A DNA stretch of 9,214 nucleotides, taken from positions 1 to 9,214 of the forward strand of contig VBJE01000271.1 of the NCBI GenBank assembly GCA_005879675.1, written 5' to 3'. The stretch is from Chloroflexota bacterium. GTDB lineage: Bacteria; Chloroflexota; Dormibacteria; Dormibacterales; Dormibacteraceae. Positions 1 to 5,799 of this stretch are shown here, in pieces. A program made the translations under genes and the position numbers. The notes under the pieces were generated by a model that searched no databases, was not told the DNA's origin, and saw only the letters and a list, made by a program, of their open reading frames with translations. Numbering within the stretch: the first letter of the stretch is position 1; each line of letters starts with the position of its first letter.

Positions 1-106
1 ATCCGCCCGGGCCTGGCGTGGCCGCGAAGCCGGGGCCCGCTCCACTGACGGCCAGGGCGAGAGTAACCACGAGTGCGCTCAGCGCACGCCAACCACGTTT
101 CCCCAT
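1..106 (-). CDS. N-terminal fragment of a secreted protein (signal peptide), truncated by the window edge
   Basis: Read on the minus strand, an ATG at 106-104 opens a frame that stays open to base 1, giving 35 residues. They begin MGKRGWRALSALVV, continue with a hydrophobic stretch (LSALVVTLALAVSGAG) and end with GFAATPGPGG. This is a classic Sec signal peptide: a basic n-region (K3, R4, R7), a hydrophobic h-region of about 14 residues, and an Ala-rich c-region with a plausible signal peptidase cut after FAA or nearby. A good Shine-Dalgarno lies upstream (GAGGGGAAG, 121-113, about 8 nt before ATG), which decides the start. The mature protein is outside the window, so no function can be assigned. 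It is transcribed divergently from the debranching-enzyme gene, so the two may share the intergenic control region. A lipoprotein is unlikely because no lipobox Cys is visible in this part. Confidence 0.72.
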   Translation of the reverse strand, partial: MGKRGWRALSALVVTLALAVSGAGPGFAATPGPGG

Positions 107-112
107 CTTCAA

Positions 113-121
113 CTTCCCCTC
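113..121 (-). promoter_or_regulatory. Shine-Dalgarno of the secreted-protein gene
   Basis: Minus-strand GAGGGGAAG sits about 8 nt upstream of the ATG at 106-104. It is the only strong, well-spaced purine-rich ribosome-binding site found in front of any gene in this window, and it supports the start of the signal-peptide ORF. Confidence 0.6.
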
Positions 122-231
122 GTTACGTATTGCCGGCGTCCGAGCTCAACGGATGAGACGGAGCCACACAGAGCCAGGGCACAGGTCACACCCACCCCAT
201 TTCGCCTCCAGCGGCTGAGCGCTCGAATCGG

Positions 232-249
232 CGGCCGTGTCCACGGCCG
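232..249. promoter_or_regulatory. 18-bp inverted repeat in the divergent intergenic region, candidate operator
   Basis: cggccgtg (232-239) is followed by a 2-nt centre (tc) and its exact reverse complement cacggccg (242-249). Eight perfectly matched positions per arm around a 2-nt centre is the geometry of a dimeric repressor site. It lies between the divergent start codons at 106 (minus) and 377 (plus), where an operator would be expected. No T-run follows on either strand, so a rho-independent terminator is unlikely. No regulator gene is in the window, so the protein that might bind is unknown. GC-rich sequence raises the chance of random palindromes. Confidence 0.35.
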
Positions 250-296
250 TCTTCACAGGTCGGACTACTTTGAGGCAGCCCAGGTTCGAAAGTCAA

Positions 297-313
297 GCCG
301 CCCTTCAGGCGGC
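297..313. repeat. GC stem-loop upstream of the first debranching-enzyme gene
   Basis: gccgcc (297-302) pairs with ggcggc (308-313) across a 5-nt loop (cttca), a strong 6-bp all-GC hairpin. A second copy of the right arm, ggcggc at 319-324, could compete for the same left arm. It would lie in the 5' leader of the gene starting at 377 if transcription begins upstream. No T-tract follows, so it is not a canonical terminator. It may be a leader or mRNA structure, or chance in GC-rich DNA. Confidence 0.3.
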
Positions 314-376
314 CTTAAGGCGGCGAGGTGTTTGCGGGCGCCTTCCCGACGCGCCTAACGTAGGTCGTGCCCCTCC

Positions 377-2644
377 ATGAGCCCGCGTGAAAGAGTGACG
401 CGCAACAGGTCGGCGCGCTCCGTCATCCCGGCGCGTTTGGTGGCCGACGGCCAGACGCGTATGGCGGCATGGCGGACGTTGATCACCGCGGTCCATCCGC
501 ATCCGTCCGTGAAGATCAACCACGGCGCGACGTTTCTCGTCACCGACCAGCAGGGGGCCATACCACACGGAGTTCAAGGGGATTACGGCCTTTACGCCTC
601 CGACACCCGCTTTGTCTCGCGTCACGAGCTGCGCCTCAACGGCAAGCGCCCGGAGTCCGTCGCCTCTGTGCGGCTCTCGTTTCGCCACGCGAGGTGGCAC
701 CTGGTCACCGACAGCATCGCCGGGCCCGGCGGGGACATGCGCGAGGCGCGCGTCGCGATCACAGTCGACCGCCTCATCAGCCTCCACCGGATGCATGAGG
801 ACCTGACGCTGCACACGTACGCGCGAGCGCCGGTCACGGTCCTGCTCGAGATCGCGCTCGAGAGCGACTTCGCCGACCTGTTCGAGGTGCGGTTCCGCTC
901 GTGGCAGAGGCGGGCCGACCTGAACACCTGGTGGGTGGGGCCGGCAAGCCTGGAGTCGCGCTATCAGAACCAGGATTTCGTCCGCCGCTGCCTCGTGCGT
1001 GCGCTCACCCCGGGCGCGGGCATCACCTACGCGAACGGCGCGCTGCGCATCCCGGCCGACCTCGTCCCCGGGGAGGAGTGGAAGCTCTGCCTGCAGTACG
1101 ACCTCCTCACCTCCGACGACGACCTGCCCGACCTGGCCGTGCGGTGCGCTTTCGACGCGGGGGAGGAAGACCCGATGCGCCAGGCGCGAGCCTGGCAGAC
1201 GTCGGTCGCGCAGATCGAGCCGGCGGACATCCGCCTGCGGTTCGCGTACGAGCGCGCGATCGAGGACTTCGCGGCGCTGCGCCTGCATGAGCAGGAGGCC
1301 TCTTCCGATCGCTGGATGCCCGCCGCGGGCCTGCCGTGGTTCATGGCGCTGTTCGGCCGAGACTCCCTGATCGCATCGATGCAGGCGATGGTCGCCCAGC
1401 CCGCGGTGGCGATGGGCACGCTGGAGAACCTGGCCCGCTGGCAATCCGACGTCGATGACCCGGAGCGGGACGCCGAGCCGGGGAAGATCCCGCACGAGCT
1501 GCGCGTGGGCGAGTGGGCGCACTTCGGGCTCGTGCCGCACCGTCCTTACTACGGCACGGCCGACGCCACACCTTTATATCTGCTGCTGCTGGCGGAGAGC
1601 TTCCGCTGGACGGGCGACGCCCGGGGGCTGGAGCCGTATCGCTCCGCGGCCGAGCGTTGCCTCGACTGGGTCGACCGCCATGGCGACCGCGACGGCGACG
1701 GGTTCCAGGAGTACGCGCCGCGCACCCCGCGGGGCTACCGCAACCAGTCCTGGCGCGATGCCCACGACGGCGTCCTCGACGAGACCGGCGCGTTCCCCGA
1801 CCTGCCTCACGGCACGTCGGAGATGCAGGCCTACGTGTATGGCGCCAAGACCCGGATCGCGCCGTTGTTCGAGGCCTGGGGCGACGCGGCGCGGGCGACG
1901 CGGTTGCGCAGCGAGGCTGCGGCGCTGCGGCGCAGGTTCATCGAAACCTTCTGGCTCGAGGATGCGGGCGAGCTCGCGTTCCTGCTCGACGGCAACAAGC
2001 GGCCAGTCCCGACGGTGGTCTCCAACTCGGGGCACTGCCTGTGGATGGGGATCCTGGACGAGGAGAGGGGTCGCGCCGCGGGACGCCGGCTGATGCAGCC
2101 AGACCTGTTCACGGGCTGGGGGCTGCGCGTGCTGTCGGACCACCACCCGTCTTACGACCCGCACTCCTACCAGCGTGGGTCGGTGTGGCCGCACGACAGC
2201 GTGATCGCGGCCGCGGGCTTGCGGCGCTACGGGTTGGCGGAGGAGGCGTGGGCGATCCTCGACGGGTTGCTCGCGGCGGTGATGTGCTTCGAGGACATCC
2301 AGATGCCGGAGCTTTTTGCCGGCCTGCCCAAGAGCGAGTTCGCGGTCCCGGTGCCGTACCGGATGGCCAACGTGCCGCAGGCGTGGGCGGCGGGCTCGGT
2401 GCTGCACATGGTGCGCTTGCTGCTGGGCCTGGAGCCTGACCTGCCTGCGGAGAGGGTCTACCTGGACCCGGCCCTGCCGGCGTGGTGCTCGCGGCTCGAG
2501 CTGAGGAAGCTGCGGCTGGGGAAGCACGAGGTGAGGATCGCGGTGGAGAGGAAGCCGGACGGGCAGCACATGGTGGACGCCGAGGCGGACGGCTTGGAGA
2601 TCGTGCGCGGAGTGCCTCCCTGGCTGGAGATCGCAGCCGACTAG
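377..2644 (+). CDS. Amylo-alpha-1,6-glucosidase / glycogen debranching enzyme-like protein (755 aa)
   Basis: Expected to hydrolyse alpha-1,6 branch stubs of glycogen-like glucans or related oligosaccharides in the cytoplasm; no signal peptide is seen. The N-terminal all-beta domain of debranching enzymes spans about residues 43-240 (VKINHGATFLVTD, then GLYASDTRFVSRHELRLNG). An (alpha/alpha)6-type catalytic region follows at about 270-695. It carries AAGLPWFMALFGRDSL (316-331), an acidic loop DRDGDG (437-442), NQSWRDAHDG (456-465), SEMQAY (481-486), QRGSVWPHDS (599-608) and PELF (644-647). By analogy to related inverting glycosidases, D461 and E645 are candidate acid/base residues (inference). 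There is no GH13 transferase domain, so it is not the bifunctional eukaryotic type. The start is uncertain: ATG 377 has only a weak AGG 12 nt upstream, while GTG 440 and ATG 461 also precede the conserved region. A single TTA codon (residue 400) was noticed. The GT4 gene follows after 64 nt, suggesting an operon. The exact substrate is unknown. Confidence 0.88.
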   Translation: MSPRERVTRNRSARSVIPARLVADGQTRMAAWRTLITAVHPHPSVKINHGATFLVTDQQGAIPHGVQGDYGLYASDTRFVSRHELRLNGKRPESVASVRLSFRHARWHLVTDSIAGPGGDMREARVAITVDRLISLHRMHEDLTLHTYARAPVTVLLEIALESDFADLFEVRFRSWQRRADLNTWWVGPASLESRYQNQDFVRRCLVRALTPGAGITYANGALRIPADLVPGEEWKLCLQYDLLTSDDDLPDLAVRCAFDAGEEDPMRQARAWQTSVAQIEPADIRLRFAYERAIEDFAALRLHEQEASSDRWMPAAGLPWFMALFGRDSLIASMQAMVAQPAVAMGTLENLARWQSDVDDPERDAEPGKIPHELRVGEWAHFGLVPHRPYYGTADATPLYLLLLAESFRWTGDARGLEPYRSAAERCLDWVDRHGDRDGDGFQEYAPRTPRGYRNQSWRDAHDGVLDETGAFPDLPHGTSEMQAYVYGAKTRIAPLFEAWGDAARATRLRSEAAALRRRFIETFWLEDAGELAFLLDGNKRPVPTVVSNSGHCLWMGILDEERGRAAGRRLMQPDLFTGWGLRVLSDHHPSYDPHSYQRGSVWPHDSVIAAAGLRRYGLAEEAWAILDGLLAAVMCFEDIQMPELFAGLPKSEFAVPVPYRMANVPQAWAAGSVLHMVRLLLGLEPDLPAERVYLDPALPAWCSRLELRKLRLGKHEVRIAVERKPDGQHMVDAEADGLEIVRGVPPWLEIAAD

Positions 2645-2708
2645 CCGCGGGTACATCGCTCACAACGGGCGTTCCCGCGTATCCACGAACCTCAACGGTT
2701 CTATCCAT
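2645..2708 (+). other. 64-nt gap between debranching-type gene and GT4 gene
   Basis: The gap is short enough for co-transcription. It contains a small stem-loop, gaacc (2687-2691) pairing with ggttc (2697-2701) over a 5-nt loop, ending 7 nt before the GTG start at 2709. A loose 6-bp inverted pair (2646-2651 with 2674-2679) is also present. There is no clear ribosome-binding site and no T-tract. Functional significance is uncertain. Confidence 0.35.
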
Positions 2709-3788
2709 GTGGAAGGTAGGCGGATCGCGCTCATCGTCAGCCCGTGGTATCCAGTTCCGCCGGGCGGATACGGCGGCATCGAGCTCATGGCCTACAACCT
2801 CGCGCGCGAGCTGACGAAGCGTGCTCACAGGGTCACGGTGCTGGGAAGGCAGGGGTCGAGGGGTCCGTTCGAGGCGGTCGCGCTGGCTCCTGAAAGCTGG
2901 ACCGCCCAGCTCGGCACCCGGGACCAGGAGGCCAGGCAGGATCTCTTCCTCTATCGCGCCTACGAAACCGTGCGCCGGCGCTCCTTCGACGTCATCCACG
3001 ACAACAGCGGCCTGACCGGCATTCTGGTCGGCGCCCAGGCCCGGCTGCAGGCGCCGCTGGTGGCGACCCTGCACGGTGCGCTGAGCGAGGCCGAGGGCGA
3101 TTTCCTCCGCAGCGTCGCGCGCCAGGTGAATCTCGTCGCCATCAGCCGCGCGCAGCAGGCGATGGTCGCGCACGTGGAGTGGCGCGCGGTGGTGCACAAC
3201 GCCGTCGACCCCGGCGAGTACACGCCCATCACGAAGCCCGAAGAGAAGGAGAACTACATCGTCGACCTGGCCCGCATAACCCCTGACAAGGGCCAGCACA
3301 TCGCCATCGAGGTCGCCAGGCGCCTCAACGTTCCCCTGGTGCTTGCGGGCAAGGTCGACCGGAACGCCATCCGGTACTTCGAGGAGAAGATCAAGCCGAA
3401 CCTGGACGGTCACGTGACATGGCGCGAGAACGTCCAGGGCAAGGAGAAGGCCGCGCTGCTTGCGAAAGCGAAGGCGATGGTGTTCCCGATCCAGTGGGAG
3501 GAGCCGTTCGGCCTGGCCATGGTGGAGGCGATGGTGAGCGGCACGCCGGTGATCGCGTTCGCTCACGGCGCGGCCCCTGAGCTGGTCGAGCCGGGCGTCA
3601 CCGGATTTCTCGTCAAAGACGTGGACGGCATGGTGGCCGCGTTCCGCGACATCGACAAGATCGACCTCGCGCGCTGCGCCGAGGTCGCGGCGAGGCGCTT
3701 CGGGCCTGCCAGGATGGCGGACGGCTACCTGAACGTGTACGAGCGCGCGATCGAGCAGGCTCGGTACGACGAGCCCCCTCTCAGCTGA
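2709..3788 (+). CDS. GT4-family glycosyltransferase (359 aa)
   Basis: A cytosolic GT-B fold transferase of the retaining GT4 group, moving a sugar from a nucleotide-sugar donor to an unidentified acceptor. The N-terminal half opens with RIALIVSPWYPVPPGGYGG, the Gly-rich acceptor-side loop (17-23), then IELMAYNLARELTKRAHRV, and has TLHG around H122. The C-terminal donor domain has ARITPDKG (188-195, K194 of the usual P-[ED]-K-G motif). It also has the E-x7-E donor signature EPFGLAMVE (E265, E273), followed by GTPVIAF and a Pro-Glu-Leu-Val/TGFLV tail. The length is normal for GT4, and no membrane segment is visible. The start is GTG 2709; an ATG at 2707 is out of frame, no other start lies nearby upstream in this frame, and no clear Shine-Dalgarno is seen. 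Location between two debranching-type genes suggests an alpha-glucan or glucoside substrate. It need not be a GlgA/GlgM-type glucan synthase. Its end overlaps the convergent gene by 8 bp. Confidence 0.88.
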   Translation: MEGRRIALIVSPWYPVPPGGYGGIELMAYNLARELTKRAHRVTVLGRQGSRGPFEAVALAPESWTAQLGTRDQEARQDLFLYRAYETVRRRSFDVIHDNSGLTGILVGAQARLQAPLVATLHGALSEAEGDFLRSVARQVNLVAISRAQQAMVAHVEWRAVVHNAVDPGEYTPITKPEEKENYIVDLARITPDKGQHIAIEVARRLNVPLVLAGKVDRNAIRYFEEKIKPNLDGHVTWRENVQGKEKAALLAKAKAMVFPIQWEEPFGLAMVEAMVSGTPVIAFAHGAAPELVEPGVTGFLVKDVDGMVAAFRDIDKIDLARCAEVAARRFGPARMADGYLNVYERAIEQARYDEPPLS

Positions 3789-3789
3789 G
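3780..3789. other. 10-bp palindrome carrying both convergent stop codons
   Basis: ctcagctgag is a perfect palindrome. On the plus strand its TGA (3786-3788) ends the glycosyltransferase; on the minus strand TGA (3783-3781) ends the second debranching-type gene. Both proteins therefore end in Leu-Ser encoded by the same CTC AGC TGA. With an 8-bp coding overlap there is no room for an intergenic terminator. Confidence 0.8.
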
Positions 3790-5769
3790 TCTTGCCCGAG
3801 ACTCGATGCGCACCCCGTTGGCGAGGCGCCCCGCCTTGACCGTCGTGCCCTCGACCGTGAAGTCCACCCGCTGGCCCGCGAAATGCAGACCATTCACCTC
3901 GATCCGCTTCCACAGGCCGGTCTCGATCGGCGCCACGCGCAGTGTTTTGCGGCGGGGGTCGGCATCGAGGCCCAGGATGGAGGAGACGCACGTGAACATC
4001 GCCGCCGCCGACCACAGCTGCGGCGTGCAGGTGTTCCAGTACTCCTTCGGTCCCTCGCCTGGGCCGCGAACGTCGCCGCAGAAAAGCTCCGGCGGGCGAT
4101 GCAGGGGAAACGCGATCGACGCCTCGATCAGCCCGCGGGCGATGCGCTCCGCCTCGACGGCGTAGCCGTACTGGCGCAGGCCGGCGACCGCCAGGGCGGA
4201 GTCGAACGGCCACACCGAGCCGTTGTGGTAGCTGCACGGGTCGAAATTGACGGCCCGACCCGACAGGGTGCGGATTCCCCAACCCGTGAACATGTCGGGT
4301 GCCACCAGCCGGCGGGCGACGTGCGCCGCCTTGGTGCGTTCGACGATCCGCATCCACAGGCAGTGGCCAGGGTTGGACGTCACCGCCCGGACCTGGAGCT
4401 TTGAGCCGTCCAGTCCCTGGGCGATGTACTTCTCGTCCGGCATCCAGAAGTCGTGGTTGAAGCGGCGCTTGAGCTCGGCGGCATGGGCGCGCAGGGAGGG
4501 CTTGCGACGCGACATGCCGACGAGCCCGCGGTGCAGGTACGCCTGGACCTCGCACAGCGCGGCCGGGCGGGAAGCCTCGGTGCCGTCGGTGTTGGTCAGG
4601 GAGCCGTCGGAGTCCTTCCAGCCCTGGTTGCGCGCGCGTCCGCCGAGGTACTCGACGTAGCCGTCTCCGTCCGAGTCGCCATACCTCATGCACCAGTTGA
4701 GTGCCGCCTCCGCGGCGGGCCACAGCTCGTCGGCGAACCGGTGGTCGTGCGTCCAGTCCTCGGTCTCGGTCAGCGCGCACAGGAACAGCGACGTCGCGTC
4801 TACCGTGCCGTAGAGGATGTGCGGCCACAGGCCCCGCTCCACGACCTCGCCGTCGCGCACCTCGTGCAGGATCTTGCCGGGCTGCTCCTCGCTGCCCTCG
4901 TCGACCCTCGTCCCCTGGTGCTTCGCCAGGTAGCGCAGGACGCCGCGCGCGAGGTCAGGGTTGACGTGCAGCAGCAGGATCGAGCTGATCAGCGTGTCGC
5001 GGCCGAAGGGGACGGCGTACCAGGGCATGCCCGCGGTCGGGAAGATGCCGGTGTCGTAGCGGTTGCTGAGCATCCGGAGGTCGTCGATCGCCTGGTCGAG
5101 CAGCGCGTTCACCGCCGGGTTGTCGGTGCGCACGGACATGCAGTCCGCCGACCAACGCTCGTATGTCTCTTTCGCCTCGTCCAGCCCGGCGACGAAGTCG
5201 ACGACCGGCCGATCGGTCTCGGGGACGACGTCGAGTCGCAGCGCGAACTCTTCGCCGGGTCGAAGCCGCAGCTGGTGCGTCAGGCCCTCGGGAAACGTGA
5301 TCACGCGGGTGGGCTTGATGCCGGCAAAGCGAACGCCATCCACGGTCCTGATGGCGGGCGCCGGCACCGGGCTCGCCAGCTCGGGCACCGCGCCGCGGAT
5401 TCCCAGCATCGCGGCGAAGTCGGCCGCCACCTCGACCTCGAGCACGGCGTCGACGACCGCGCCGCCGCGATTCTCGACGGTGATCCGCTCGTGCAGGCCT
5501 GACTCGACGAACCGCACCCGCGTCACGTGCACGCCGTCCGCCTCCGCCGCGAAGGTCGCTGACGCGTCGTCGGTCTCGAACCCCACGGCCCGCGGCTCGA
5601 CACCGTTGACCAGGACGCGGAGCAGCGACAGGATCCGCGTGTCCCCGTCCCACAGGCCGTCGCCCAGGAACTCGCCCGGCCGGATCGATCCGTCGCGCGC
5701 CGAGACCGCGAAGAAACGGTCGCGCTTGAGCATCACGCGCTCGGAGATCAGCTGCCCGGCCGAAATCAT
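3781..5769 (-). CDS. Second amylo-alpha-1,6-glucosidase / debranching enzyme-like protein (662 aa)
   Basis: A diverged paralogue of the 755-aa protein with the same two-part plan; predicted cytoplasmic glucan alpha-1,6-glucosidase. The N-terminal beta domain covers about residues 13-205 (LKRDRFFAVSARDGSIRPGEF, then WDGDTRILSLLRVLVNG). The helical catalytic region has TAGMPWYAVPFGRDTL (245-260), DSDGDG (365-370, EF-hand-like acidic loop), NQGWKDSDG (381-389), LCEVQAY (405-411), NGSVWPFDS (516-524) and PELF (560-563). D386 and E561 are the candidate catalytic pair by analogy (inference). ATG 5769 is the first start after the upstream stop; an in-frame ATG at 5733 directly precedes the conserved region and is an alternative. 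Neither has a strong Shine-Dalgarno. It lies 27 nt downstream of, and in the same frame as, the GAF-dehydrogenase gene, so co-transcription and translational coupling are likely. It overlaps the GT4 gene tail to tail. Confidence 0.88.
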   Translation of the reverse strand: MISAGQLISERVMLKRDRFFAVSARDGSIRPGEFLGDGLWDGDTRILSLLRVLVNGVEPRAVGFETDDASATFAAEADGVHVTRVRFVESGLHERITVENRGGAVVDAVLEVEVAADFAAMLGIRGAVPELASPVPAPAIRTVDGVRFAGIKPTRVITFPEGLTHQLRLRPGEEFALRLDVVPETDRPVVDFVAGLDEAKETYERWSADCMSVRTDNPAVNALLDQAIDDLRMLSNRYDTGIFPTAGMPWYAVPFGRDTLISSILLLHVNPDLARGVLRYLAKHQGTRVDEGSEEQPGKILHEVRDGEVVERGLWPHILYGTVDATSLFLCALTETEDWTHDHRFADELWPAAEAALNWCMRYGDSDGDGYVEYLGGRARNQGWKDSDGSLTNTDGTEASRPAALCEVQAYLHRGLVGMSRRKPSLRAHAAELKRRFNHDFWMPDEKYIAQGLDGSKLQVRAVTSNPGHCLWMRIVERTKAAHVARRLVAPDMFTGWGIRTLSGRAVNFDPCSYHNGSVWPFDSALAVAGLRQYGYAVEAERIARGLIEASIAFPLHRPPELFCGDVRGPGEGPKEYWNTCTPQLWSAAAMFTCVSSILGLDADPRRKTLRVAPIETGLWKRIEVNGLHFAGQRVDFTVEGTTVKAGRLANGVRIESRARLS

Positions 5770-5799
5770 CGGCGCGGGAGTGTCGGTTATCGGCGGCTA
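5770..5799 (-). other. In-frame junction between GAF-dehydrogenase and debranching genes (TAG plus 9 sense codons)
   Basis: The stop TAG (5799-5797) of the upstream gene and the ATG (5769) of the downstream gene are in the same frame. Nine sense codons between them would read P-P-I-T-D-T-P-A-P, a linker-like peptide. No purine-rich ribosome-binding site precedes ATG 5769. The arrangement looks like a split fusion, or a site where termination-reinitiation or stop readthrough could occur. Confidence 0.6.

Larger units (their letters stand above)
107..376. other. Divergent intergenic region (270 bp)
   Basis: This stretch separates the minus-strand secreted-protein gene from the plus-strand debranching-type gene, so promoters for both should lie here. 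I found no convincing -35/-10 pair on either strand. It holds the Shine-Dalgarno at 113-121, the inverted repeat at 232-249, the stem-loop at 297-313 and a minor 8-bp palindrome gagcgctc (217-224). No RNA gene was recognised. Confidence 0.6.

Noticed and set aside
124..149. Minus-strand TTGAGC and TACGTA as a promoter for the secreted-protein gene
   Set aside because: The spacer is only 14 nt and both hexamers match the consensus poorly.
18..218. 66-codon plus-strand frame at the left edge
   Set aside because: It is opposite a minus-strand frame with a convincing signal peptide and Shine-Dalgarno; its own translation has no recognisable features.
282..296. ggttcga resembling a tRNA T-loop
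   Set aside because: The flanking bases do not form a T-stem, and no anticodon or acceptor arm can be drawn around it.
305..1540. 411-codon minus-strand frame, and a similar one at 1574-2656
   Set aside because: Both are antisense to the debranching-type gene whose motifs are conserved, and both have low-complexity Arg/His-rich composition. They are shadow frames.
2646..2679. cgcggg / cccgcg inverted pair between the first two genes as a terminator
   Set aside because: The stem is only 6 bp, the loop is 22 nt and no T-tract follows, so termination is not supported.
3725..4828. Long alternative frames over the second debranching gene (also 4453-5502, plus)
   Set aside because: Their composition is Arg/Pro/Gly-rich with no motifs, and they overlap the well-supported 662-aa coding region.
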